From an uncultured Lachnospiraceae bacterium (GTDB lineage: Bacteria; Bacillota; Clostridia; Lachnospirales; Lachnospiraceae): a DNA stretch of 64,000 bases. The position numbers were made by a program, and so were the translations under genes. The notes below the pieces were generated by a model. It did no database searches and had not been told where the DNA came from. It saw only the letters and a list, made by a program, of their open reading frames with translations. Where the stretch lies: NCBI GenBank assembly GCA_910588655.1, contig CAJUPJ010000006.1, positions 67,660 through 131,659 of the forward strand, written 5' to 3'. Positions 18,273-26,474 of this stretch are shown piece by piece; position 1 is the first letter of the stretch; each line of letters opens with the position of its first letter.

Positions 18273-18301
18273 AAAAATAAACATATTATGGGGAAGGAGG
18301 C

Positions 18302-18370
18302 ATGGTTCGTATATGTAAAGAAATGGAAGAGAGAGTTAACAGGGAAAGAAAAGAGGAAAGGATTAACTAA
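18302..18370 (+). CDS. Candidate 22-aa basic/acidic peptide
   Basis: ATG at 18302 follows GGGGAAGGAGG almost directly and encodes MVRICKEMEERVNRER then KEERIN. The charged, helical composition resembles C-terminal tails of Rpn/PD-(D/E)XK nuclease-like proteins, so it may be a remnant. It is also framed by its own promoter and a terminator, so the transcript may be a real small gene or regulatory RNA. Confidence 0.35.
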   Translation: MVRICKEMEERVNRERKEERIN

Positions 18371-18388
18371 GAAATTCTAATAGATAAA

Positions 18389-18432
18389 ATCCCGGAAATA
18401 CTGGTAAATGGGCATTTCCGGGATGGCTTTAT
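18389..18432. terminator. Bidirectional terminator
   Basis: A perfect 11-bp stem (ATCCCGGAAAT at 18389-18399, ATTTCCGGGAT at 18414-18424). The minus-strand U-rich tail (TTTTATCTATT) is better than the plus-strand one. It mainly serves the membrane protein gene at 18462 but also closes the short plus-strand transcript. Confidence 0.75.
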
Positions 18433-18461
18433 ACTGGTTTCTGGATTTATGTGTTTATTTG

Positions 18462-19370
18462 TTACATATCTAAATCTTTACCTTTATTTTTATTAGTTTT
18501 AATATTAAGATTAGTTAGAAATTCCCTGACATCCACGAGTTTTTTATTCTTAGACACAAACTTCATTGTTGGAAATGCGTCCAGTATACGGATGTTTCCA
18601 TTAAGCGGGTGCTTTTTAATGAACTTTGAATGTTTGTCAAAATAGTTTTTAAAACGTTCTTCAAGATGTAAAAGCCTGGCATCAGTGCCCGGTAATTCTT
18701 TTAATGAATTTATCTTCTGGTATACTGTTTCTTTTTTACTATTAAAATTACTGCTTTTAGAAGTTATTGTTTCATACAGTGTTTTAAAACGTATATCCTG
18801 TAACTGGTTTTCAATTTCATTGCGGAAATTGTAAAGAGTTTCCAGTTGTTTGCTGAAATTTATCGTAGTAAATATAGTATATGCCAAATCTGCAAGTGCC
18901 AGTATAGTTGCGGCAATTAATAGATATACGCCGATACTCTCAGGAATAAAACCAATAATTTTTATAACAAATGGTTCTAGGAAATCGAATAAAAAAATTG
19001 ATAAAAATCCCCAGAACAGTGAGGGTATAAGAGCTACCCTGCCTTGGAAGTTATATGGTTCATTTGAATAATCCCACCATTTGGCATGGGTAAGTTTTTC
19101 AAGAAGCAGTGCAACAATATATTCTGCAATGGTTGCAACTGCCATACCAAGTATAAACAACAATGATGGATGTGCTTCAAATGGTCTTAACAGTATATAA
19201 ACAATGGTTGCGCCTGTCCCATATAAAGGCAGCAGAGGCCCGTTTAAAACCCCTCTGTTAATTAATTTATGGTCTCTTATAGAAACAAAAGTGCTTTCAT
19301 AAATCCAGCCAAAAAAACTGAAAATATAAAAATTCATTAAAATAAAATATGGTGTAAGTCCAAAAATCAT
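18462..19370 (-). CDS. Putative ABC-type membrane protein, CmpB family (PF06541)
   Basis: A 302-aa integral membrane protein. The N-terminal half holds about five helices with the family's signatures FFGWIYEST (about 19-27), NRGVLNGPLLPLYG (about 38-51) and LEKLTHAKWWDYSNEPYN (about 90-107). These match the group annotated as 'putative ABC transporter type IV' (PF06541), for which no substrate is known. The C-terminal third (from about 195) is a charged, helical cytoplasmic tail (KQLETLYNFRNEIENQL). No ATPase is next to it, so calling it a transporter rests only on the family name. Confidence 0.8.
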   Translation of the reverse strand: MIFGLTPYFILMNFYIFSFFGWIYESTFVSIRDHKLINRGVLNGPLLPLYGTGATIVYILLRPFEAHPSLLFILGMAVATIAEYIVALLLEKLTHAKWWDYSNEPYNFQGRVALIPSLFWGFLSIFLFDFLEPFVIKIIGFIPESIGVYLLIAATILALADLAYTIFTTINFSKQLETLYNFRNEIENQLQDIRFKTLYETITSKSSNFNSKKETVYQKINSLKELPGTDARLLHLEERFKNYFDKHSKFIKKHPLNGNIRILDAFPTMKFVSKNKKLVDVREFLTNLNIKTNKNKGKDLDM

Positions 19371-19524
19371 AGATATCCCCGTTTCTGTTTTATTTTATGG
19401 ATAACTTTTATGTTATATCTGGAAGGATTGCTTTATAAAGCCAGTATGAATTGCTGGGCAGATGCATAAGCACATAATACACTTTATGTAGATAATTGGC
19501 AAGTGTCTGGTTGATAGACGCGGG

Positions 19525-19613
19525 GTTTTTGCACGCTTCTGCTACGGCACATAAAGCCCCTGATGTTCCTGTGGAACATTTAATACAGGGCTTAAGCACC
19601 AGTGGCTTCATAC
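19525..19613 (+). repeat. Structured palindromic repeat, copy E (core fragment)
   Basis: Contains the conserved core GCACGCTTCTGCTACGG (19531-19547) running into CACATAAAGCCCCTG. It then pairs TGATGTTCC with GGAACATT and AAGCCCCTG with CAGGGCTT. Compared with copy B, one helix and one internal loop are deleted. The outer terminal repeats are not clear. Confidence 0.5.
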
Positions 19614-19723
19614 AGTAGTTCACTGGAAGCAAATTCCACAAAAGCATTGTGCAATTTCCATTTTTGTGGTATCTTATACAAATATAGGCATAAAGACATA
19701 ATTTGCAACACAGGAGGTGTGTA

Positions 19724-20104
19724 ATGGAGAAACCTGGTATGGATAAAATAGTTGTTTTTTTAACAATTGCACTTTTGCCAGTGTTTGCCCTGACAATTAT
19801 ACCAAAGATTTTGTTAAGGTTATTTAACAGTGGTGTTAGTTCTTTAATAAGTGACGGGTATTATAAGGCAAGCCTGGTGACTGCCGCAGTCCTGTTTATA
19901 ATTATCCTGGTACTGTCAGCATATATAACTATACAGCCATATATAGGATGGGGAATTGCATATGTATGTGGCATAATTTACAGTATTTTATTATTTGTAA
20001 GACCAGGAGAGGAATTTAACAGTCTTAATTTTTATATAATTGTTATCAGTTATGCAGTAGATATTGCGGTGCTGCTGGCGGTTTCCTTATTTAAGAAAAA
20101 ATAG
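19724..20104 (+). CDS. Small integral membrane protein of unknown function
   Basis: A 126-aa protein with about four hydrophobic helices (near 10-30, 48-72, 74-92, 102-120) separated by short loops, ending in KKK. Helix 1 is followed by IPKILLRLF, and the third loop holds VRPGEEFNSLN. The start at 19724 is fixed by AGGAGGTG 5 nt upstream; an in-frame ATG at 19703 lacks a ribosome site. I do not recognise a family. It is followed by the promoter of pckA and is probably monocistronic. Confidence 0.7.
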   Translation: MEKPGMDKIVVFLTIALLPVFALTIIPKILLRLFNSGVSSLISDGYYKASLVTAAVLFIIILVLSAYITIQPYIGWGIAYVCGIIYSILLFVRPGEEFNSLNFYIIVISYAVDIAVLLAVSLFKKK

Positions 20105-20113
20105 GAATTGCCG

Positions 20114-20142
20114 TTGACTTTTTACCATAAAAAATTTATACT
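20114..20142 (+). promoter_or_regulatory. pckA promoter and structured leader
   Basis: TTGACT (20114-20119), 17-bp spacer and TATACT (20137-20142), close to sigma-A consensus. The leader of about 100 nt carries two stem-loops before the ribosome site: AATGGC/GCCATT at about 20151-20187 and a perfect 9-bp CTGCCATAT/ATATGGCAG at about 20199-20222. Confidence 0.65.
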
Positions 20143-20252
20143 TAGATAAAAATGGCAATTATTATATTTTTATAATAGCCATTGTACCAATAACCCCTGC
20201 CATATGGGTTTTATATGGCAGACCAATTATATCACAGGGAGGTTTTTATAAA

Positions 20253-21953
20253 ATGGCAACAAAAGCTAATTACAAGTTAGAAGAAATCGGTGCTGGCAAG
20301 GTTGGTTTTTCAAAAACACGTTCTATTATTGAAGCTGCTTTTTATGGCAACAATGTAGTAAAGGTAAATACTCTTAAAGAAGCTTATAACTTAGCAAAGA
20401 GCACACCTGGTGCTATTGTTACAGATATGCCTGTATACAGGGGCGAAGAGTTTGGACTTGAATCAGATGCTAAAGTTTTATTGTTTAATGATGGTGCTGT
20501 AACAGGACGTTATGCAGCAGCACGCCGCATTAAGGGATATCCTGGTGTTGATGAAGGCAAGCTTGATAAGGTAGTAATGGATGCTGTTTATAAAACACGC
20601 TTTAAGAAATTATACCATGCACAGGTTTTTGTTGGACTTGACCCTGAATTCATGGTTAAAGCACATCTTCTTATTCCAGAAGGGGAAGAAATGCTTATGT
20701 ATAACTGGATGCTTAACTTCCAGTATATGTCAGATGAGTATGTAAAGATGTATAAAGAGTCTAAGCCAGTAGGTGACGGCAAAGAAGCTGATATTTATAT
20801 TTTCTCTGACCCTCAGTGGGCTCCAGTACCAGCTCCAGACGTTGACTATAGCTGTTTAAGTGACCCTCAGACACTCTGCTACTTTGATACCAACGAAAAC
20901 TGTGCTGCAATCCTGGGCATGAAATATTTCGGTGAGCATAAGAAAGGTACTCTTACAATGGCATGGGCTATTGCTAACCGTAACGGTTATGCATCATGCC
21001 ACGGCGGACAGAAAGAATATTCACTTCCTGATGGCAGGAAATATGTTGCATCAGTATTTGGCCTTTCAGGTTCAGGCAAGTCTACACTTACACATGCAAA
21101 GCATAATAATAAATATGGCGATAATGCTATTACTGTTCTTCATGATGATGCGTTTATTATTAACTCAGATACATGTGCATCAGTAGCGCTTGAGCCAACT
21201 TATTTTGATAAGACAGCAGATTATCCTACAGGCTGCCCTGATAACCAGTATCTTTTAACTGCACAGAACTGTTCAGCTACAATGGATGAAGATGGCAAAA
21301 TCCAGTTAGTTACAGAGGATATCCGTAATGGTAACGGACGTGCTATTAAGTCTAAACTCTGGTCACCAAACCGTGTAGATAAGATTAATGAGCCTGTTAA
21401 TTCAATAATCTGGATTATGAAAGACCCTACTATCCCTCCTGTAGTTAAGTTAAAGGGTTCTGCGTTAGCTTCAGTTATGGGGGCTACACTTGCAACAAAG
21501 ACTTCTACAGCAGAGCGTGTTGCAGCAGGAACAGACTTAAATGCACTCCGTATTGTGCCATATGCTAACCCATTCAGGACTTATCCTCTTGTAAATGACT
21601 ATGACAAGTTCAAGAAGTTAGTAGAAGAGAAGAATGTAGACTGCTATATTGTTAACACAGGTGACTTTATGGGTAAGAAAGTACAGCCTAAAGACACACT
21701 TGGAATTCTTGAAGCTATTGTAGAAGGCAAAGCAGAGTTCAAGAAATGGGGTAACTTTGATGATATAGAGATTATGGAATGGGAAGGATTTGTTCCAAAT
21801 CTTGATGATGCAGAATATAAAAATGCATTAAAGGGCGCTATGCAGAACCGTGTAGATGCTGTTAAGGGGTTTGCTGAGAATAACAGCGGATATGATAAGC
21901 TTCCAGACGAAGCACTTGCAGCAGTACAGAAACTTGTAGATGCTTTACAGTAA
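20253..21953 (+). CDS. pckA: Phosphoenolpyruvate carboxykinase (ATP)
   Basis: Interconverts oxaloacetate plus ATP with phosphoenolpyruvate, CO2 and ADP in the cytoplasm. In fermentative gut Clostridia it may run toward oxaloacetate. The 566-aa sequence contains the ATP-PEPCK P-loop GLSGSGKST (about 270-278), the metal/substrate segment VLHDDAFIIN (about 293), and the substrate loop NCAAILGMKYFGEHKKG (about 216). It is slightly longer than the usual 525-540 aa, with a C-terminal extension after VDALQ-like helices. GGGAGG lies 12 nt before the start. A strong terminator follows, so the gene is monocistronic. Confidence 0.96.
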   Translation: MATKANYKLEEIGAGKVGFSKTRSIIEAAFYGNNVVKVNTLKEAYNLAKSTPGAIVTDMPVYRGEEFGLESDAKVLLFNDGAVTGRYAAARRIKGYPGVDEGKLDKVVMDAVYKTRFKKLYHAQVFVGLDPEFMVKAHLLIPEGEEMLMYNWMLNFQYMSDEYVKMYKESKPVGDGKEADIYIFSDPQWAPVPAPDVDYSCLSDPQTLCYFDTNENCAAILGMKYFGEHKKGTLTMAWAIANRNGYASCHGGQKEYSLPDGRKYVASVFGLSGSGKSTLTHAKHNNKYGDNAITVLHDDAFIINSDTCASVALEPTYFDKTADYPTGCPDNQYLLTAQNCSATMDEDGKIQLVTEDIRNGNGRAIKSKLWSPNRVDKINEPVNSIIWIMKDPTIPPVVKLKGSALASVMGATLATKTSTAERVAAGTDLNALRIVPYANPFRTYPLVNDYDKFKKLVEEKNVDCYIVNTGDFMGKKVQPKDTLGILEAIVEGKAEFKKWGNFDDIEIMEWEGFVPNLDDAEYKNALKGAMQNRVDAVKGFAENNSGYDKLPDEALAAVQKLVDALQ

Positions 21954-22020
21954 CTTCTAACAGGCGGGCAGCCGCATGCTGTTGTATAAGCAGCATGGAC
22001 AGGCAGCAGCCTTTGCCAGG

Positions 22021-22066
22021 GAACTGTTATACTTAAAGATATTAGGTATAACAGTTCTTTTTTTCT
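22021..22066 (+). terminator. Strong intrinsic terminator of pckA
   Basis: A perfect 12-bp stem (GAACTGTTATAC, GTATAACAGTTC) is followed by eight T residues. Confidence 0.92.
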
Positions 22067-22128
22067 TCCTTCTGCATAGGATTAAACATGCAGTCTTTAT
22101 GTAATCAGCTAGGGAAGGAGAAGGCATT

Positions 22129-23130
22129 ATGGATGACAAACTTGATGAAGTAATTAAAAAATATCCTGTAATAGTAAAATCAAGGCGCAGGATAAGGGGA
22201 GCTGTACTTTTAGACACAGACAAAGGCATATATATGGCAAAGATGTATACAGCAAGCAGGAAGAGGCTTCTGTTTGAAGAAAAGGTTAAGGCAGCATTAA
22301 CCAGTGCCGGGTATGCAAATGTTGATTATGCAGTAAAAAATATTGATGGTGAGCTGCTTACAGATGATGGGAGTGGCAATAAATGGCTGGTAAAGAAATG
22401 GTACAATGGTGTAGAATGTGATATTAAAGATATTAAAAAAGTAGTGTTTGCATCATCAAATATGGCAGTTATACATAAATTAATGGTTATTGGCAGTGAA
22501 GATGATACACAGGTTCATGTCAAAACAAATAAATTAGATATAGAGGCCCTTTTTCTGCGCCATAATAAAGAAATTAAAAGGGTTCATGGATATATACGTG
22601 AAAAGCGCCAGAAAAATGAAATGGAAATCTGTCTTTTAAATTCTTATAAAAATTTTTCAGGGCAGGGGATTATAGCAGAGGAATTTTTAAAAGAAAGTGG
22701 TTACAGCAGCCTTTGCAATGAAGCTGTCAGCCAGGGAAAGGTTTTGCATGGAAGCTATAATTACCACAATATTATAGTATCAGGTGAACAGGTTATCACA
22801 ACAAATTTTGAAAAGGCAGATATCGGGCTTCAGGTAATTGATTTGTATGATTTTATCAGGAAAGTTATGGAAAAAAATTCATGGAACATAGATATAGGGA
22901 TTAATGCTATAGAAGCTTACAGGAGGGAGCGGGAGCTGGGAAGTGAAGAACGGAAGGTTCTTTATGCACTGCTTTTATATCCAGAGAAATACTGGAAACT
23001 TGTAAATTTTTATTATAATGGCAAAAAATCGTGGATGTCTGCTAAAAACTATGAGAAACTGAAACGTATATGCAGCCAGGAGGAAGAACGCCATAAATTT
23101 CTTAAAGAAGCAAAAAGGCTTTTAATTTAG
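22129..23130 (+). CDS. CotS-family spore coat-like protein (degenerate kinase fold)
   Basis: A 333-aa protein with the APH/CotS kinase-like fold. An N-lobe strand (RGAVLLDTDKGIYMAKMY, about 25-42) supplies the Lys. The C-lobe has VLHGSYNYHNIIVSG (about 204-218) at the place of the catalytic loop HGDxxxxN, with Asp replaced by Ser. FEKADIGLQVIDLYDF replaces the DFG-type metal loop. The missing catalytic Asp suggests a pseudokinase, as in CotS-type coat proteins of spore formers. With spoVT it hints at a sporulating lineage. GGAAGGAG lies about 10 nt before the start. Confidence 0.78.
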   Translation: MDDKLDEVIKKYPVIVKSRRRIRGAVLLDTDKGIYMAKMYTASRKRLLFEEKVKAALTSAGYANVDYAVKNIDGELLTDDGSGNKWLVKKWYNGVECDIKDIKKVVFASSNMAVIHKLMVIGSEDDTQVHVKTNKLDIEALFLRHNKEIKRVHGYIREKRQKNEMEICLLNSYKNFSGQGIIAEEFLKESGYSSLCNEAVSQGKVLHGSYNYHNIIVSGEQVITTNFEKADIGLQVIDLYDFIRKVMEKNSWNIDIGINAIEAYRRERELGSEERKVLYALLLYPEKYWKLVNFYYNGKKSWMSAKNYEKLKRICSQEEERHKFLKEAKRLLI

Positions 23131-23201
23131 CTTTCCATGTAGTATAATAGTGAAAGGGTATTGCTTTATTCTGTAAAATCGTTGTGATAAGGAGGAAAAC
23201 C

Positions 23202-24536
23202 ATGTTGTTTAACAGGGTTTATGGTAAGAAAACAGCAGTATTTATAATTTTTATGCTGGCTATCCTGGTGCTTGCTTCATGCAGTATTAAGAAAAAAAGC
23301 CAGACCAGAAGGAATGTTAATGTAACTGGAGATGTACAGGAAACAGAAAGCCAGGCATTGACAGGAGTTATTGTTAATGTTGACAAGGATTTATGCCAGG
23401 TTACATTGCGTGAGCTGGATTATGACGTTGATACAATACTTGATTATAATGCTGCATCTGAAATTATAGATAAATATGGTGTACAGATAGCAGGAGATGA
23501 ACTGCAGCCCGGGCAGATAATGGATGTAACATATAACCCTGGTACTTCAAAAGTTATTTCCATGAGTATTCCAGAGGATGTATGGGAATACCAGGAAGTT
23601 GACGAGTTTGCATTTGACAGTGAAGAAAGTGCAATGAGTTTTGCAGGCAAAAAGTACCAGTATACAGACCAGACATATTTTTCATCACTTGACAGTAAAA
23701 TACAGATGATGGAACTTAATGATAATGATGTTGTTACTGTAAGGGGTATAGGGATAAGGGTATATTCTGTTACACGTACAAAGGGACATGGTTATATAAG
23801 GCTGGCGAATTACAGCTATTTTACAGGGGGTACTGTAAATGTTGGCAACAGTATAATACTTCCTGTTACTGATAATATGCTTATCGCTGCTGGCGAGGGT
23901 TCATACCGTGTAGTGCTTGGCAAGGGTGGTACAAAGGCTGTTAAAAATGTTACTGTAAAGGATGGGGCAGAAACAAAACTTGATTTTAGTGAGTACAGGA
24001 CAGAGGTTAAAAATGCAGGCAATATTACATTTGAAATAGAACCTTACGGGGCTGACTTGTATATAAATGGTTCTGCTGTTGATTATAGCAGTCCTGTTGC
24101 ATTAAATTATGGTGAATATAATATCAGGGTTGAGATGACCGGATATACAACTTATACTGGTGTGCTTGACGTTGAGAAAGCAGAGAGTATAATAAAAATT
24201 GACCTGATAGATGAAAATGCATCAGTCTCTGCATCTTCTACAAGCACCCCTAAGCCTTCGGGCGGGACAGACAGCAAGAAGGACGATGATAATGTAACAA
24301 CTAAAAAGATAGACAGTGACCATACAATAACAGTTTCTTCACCAGAGGGCGCTGAGGTTTACCTTGATAATGTTTATAAGGGCTTAGCTCCATGCTCTTT
24401 TACAAAGGTTATTGGTTCACAGACTATTACATTGAGCAAACCAGGATACCAGACCAAAAGTTATTCTATAGATGTCCTGGATGATGATAAAAATGTTAAA
24501 CTGGGTTTTTCTGAATTGGCAGAAGACTCTGGTTAA
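23202..24536 (+). CDS. PEGA-domain lipoprotein
   Basis: A 444-aa exported lipoprotein. The signal peptide ends in the lipobox LVLASC with Cys27. After a region with beta-strand character come two PEGA-type surface repeats: one near residues 275-335 (EIEPYGADLYINGSAV, YNIRVEMTGYTTYTG) and one near 370-435 (VSSPEGAEVYLDNVYKG, QTITLSKPGYQTKSYS). A Ser/Thr/Pro linker separates them. PEGA repeats act in surface attachment or protein binding; no enzymatic domain is visible. The start at 23202 is chosen for AAGGAGG 6 nt upstream. A possible -10 (TATAAT near 23142) precedes it. Confidence 0.85.
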   Translation: MLFNRVYGKKTAVFIIFMLAILVLASCSIKKKSQTRRNVNVTGDVQETESQALTGVIVNVDKDLCQVTLRELDYDVDTILDYNAASEIIDKYGVQIAGDELQPGQIMDVTYNPGTSKVISMSIPEDVWEYQEVDEFAFDSEESAMSFAGKKYQYTDQTYFSSLDSKIQMMELNDNDVVTVRGIGIRVYSVTRTKGHGYIRLANYSYFTGGTVNVGNSIILPVTDNMLIAAGEGSYRVVLGKGGTKAVKNVTVKDGAETKLDFSEYRTEVKNAGNITFEIEPYGADLYINGSAVDYSSPVALNYGEYNIRVEMTGYTTYTGVLDVEKAESIIKIDLIDENASVSASSTSTPKPSGGTDSKKDDDNVTTKKIDSDHTITVSSPEGAEVYLDNVYKGLAPCSFTKVIGSQTITLSKPGYQTKSYSIDVLDDDKNVKLGFSELAEDSG

Positions 24537-24606
24537 TATAATATATTATATAGAAGCAATGCTTTCTGTATTTAAAATTAAAACAAATAAGAGGAGGATA
24601 TAATTA

Positions 24607-26340
24607 ATGGATTACAAAGAGGTTTACGAGGCATGGCTTGCCAACCCTTATTTTGATGAGGAAACAAAGAATGAATTAAAATCAATATCTGGTGATGATA
24701 ATGAGATTAAAGAACGTTTCTACCAGGATTTAGAGTTTGGTACGGCCGGTCTCCGCGGGGTTATTGGTGCAGGTACTAACCGCATGAACATTTATACAGT
24801 GCGTAAAGCTACACAGGGCCTTGCTAATTACATTATTAAGGCTGGAAAGGCTGCACAGGGTGTTGCAATTGCATTTGATTCACGCCATATGTCACCTGAA
24901 TTTGCAGATGAGTCTGCATTATGCCTTGCAGCTAATGGCATTAAAGCATATGTATTTGAGTCATTAAGACCTACACCAGAGCTTTCATATGCAGTAAGGG
25001 AATTAAAGTGTGTTGCCGGCATTAATATAACAGCGAGCCACAACCCTCCTGAATATAATGGCTATAAAGTATACTGGGAGGATGGTGCACAGATAACACC
25101 TCCACATGATACAGGCATTATGGCAGAGGTTAAGGCTGTTACAGATTATGCAGATGTAAAGACTATGGACAAGCAGGAAGCAATATCAAAAGGGCTTTAT
25201 GAGCAGATTGGTGCAGCAATAGACGACAAGTATATTGAAGAACTTAAAAAACAGGTTATACACTGGGACAGCATAAAGGAGATAGGAAGCAAGTTAAAGA
25301 TTGTTTATACTCCTTTACATGGGACAGGAAATATTCCTGCAAGGCGTGTACTAAAAGAAATAGGTTTTGAAAATGTATATGTTGTGCCAGAGCAGGAGCT
25401 TCCTGATGGTGATTTCCCTACTGTCAGCTACCCGAATCCTGAAGCAGCAGAAGCTTTTGAGCTTGCGCTTAAGCTTGCTAAAGAAAAAGATGCCGACCTT
25501 GTCCTTGCAACTGACCCTGATGCTGACCGCCTTGGTGTATATGTAAAAGATACAAAGAGCGGTGAATATATTACACTTACTGGTAATATGTCAGGATGCC
25601 TGCTTGCAGATTATGAGATTTCACAGACTAAAGAGACAAAGGGCCTTCCAGAGGATGGAAAGCTTATCAAGACAATCGTTACATCAAACCTTGCAGATGC
25701 AATTGCAAAGTATTACAATGTGGAACTTGTAGAGGTACTTACAGGATTTAAGTTTATAGGGCAGCAAATCCTTGGATTTGAAACAACAGGAAAGGGTTCA
25801 TACCTGTTTGGTTTTGAGGAAAGTTACGGATGCCTTATCGGCACACATGCACGTGACAAAGATGCTATTGTTGCAACTATGGCACTTTGTGAGGCGGCTG
25901 CTTATTATAAGACAAAAGGTATGACTTTATGGGATGCCATGATTGAAATGTATGACAGGTATGGCTACTATAAAGACGGCGTACAGTCAGTTACTATGAA
26001 GGGAATTGAAGGGCTTAACAAGATACAGGAGATTATGACAAATCTCCGTGAAAACCCACCAAAAGAGATTAATGGTTATAAGGTGCTTTCATTCCGTGAT
26101 TACCAGGCAGATACAGTTAAAGACATTGAAACAGGTGAGGTTAAACCTACAGGGCTTCCAAAGTCAAATGTACTGTATTTTGATATGCCAGATAATGTAT
26201 GGATGTGTGTAAGGCCTTCTGGTACAGAGCCTAAGATTAAATTCTACTATGGTGTTGTTGGAAATTCCCTTGAGGATGCAGACAAGAAGTCAGCAGATAT
26301 GGCAAAGGCTGTTACAGATATGGTTGAAAAGATGTCATAG
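24607..26340 (+). CDS. pgcA: Alpha-phosphoglucomutase
   Basis: Interconverts glucose-1-phosphate and glucose-6-phosphate, linking glycolysis to glycogen and cell-wall precursors. The 577-aa protein has the four-domain phosphohexomutase signatures. The phosphoserine loop is TASHNPPEYNGYK (142-154, Ser144), the metal loop DPDADR (about 303-308), and the sugar loop GFEESYGCLIG. The C-terminal phosphate-binding loop is RPSGTEPKIKF (about 536). The branching enzyme gene follows, so a glycogen role is likely, but a hairpin terminator separates the two. AGAGGAGG precedes the start. Confidence 0.94.
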   Translation: MDYKEVYEAWLANPYFDEETKNELKSISGDDNEIKERFYQDLEFGTAGLRGVIGAGTNRMNIYTVRKATQGLANYIIKAGKAAQGVAIAFDSRHMSPEFADESALCLAANGIKAYVFESLRPTPELSYAVRELKCVAGINITASHNPPEYNGYKVYWEDGAQITPPHDTGIMAEVKAVTDYADVKTMDKQEAISKGLYEQIGAAIDDKYIEELKKQVIHWDSIKEIGSKLKIVYTPLHGTGNIPARRVLKEIGFENVYVVPEQELPDGDFPTVSYPNPEAAEAFELALKLAKEKDADLVLATDPDADRLGVYVKDTKSGEYITLTGNMSGCLLADYEISQTKETKGLPEDGKLIKTIVTSNLADAIAKYYNVELVEVLTGFKFIGQQILGFETTGKGSYLFGFEESYGCLIGTHARDKDAIVATMALCEAAAYYKTKGMTLWDAMIEMYDRYGYYKDGVQSVTMKGIEGLNKIQEIMTNLRENPPKEINGYKVLSFRDYQADTVKDIETGEVKPTGLPKSNVLYFDMPDNVWMCVRPSGTEPKIKFYYGVVGNSLEDADKKSADMAKAVTDMVEKMS

Positions 26341-26371
26341 GCTGGATATTATCTGCCTGGATGGCATTACT

Positions 26372-26412
26372 TGTAAAGAGCTGCTGTATATGGCGGCTCT
26401 TTACAGGTTTTT
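26372..26412 (+). terminator. Terminator between phosphoglucomutase and glgB
   Basis: A 13-bp stem with one G-U pair (TGTAAAGAGCTGC, 8-nt loop, GCGGCTCTTTACA) is followed by GGTTTTT. A weak candidate glgB promoter (TTGATT, 16 bp, TACTAA) lies just beyond. Confidence 0.8.
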
Positions 26413-26474
26413 GGCAGTTTGTTTGATTGGCAAAATATTCGCAGTACTAAATTAATTTATACGGAGGAATGGGA

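Noticed and set aside
18195..18380. 61-codon frame overlapping the 22-aa peptide
   Set aside because: It has no ribosome site and runs through the promoter; the frame starting at 18302 has the strong ribosome site.
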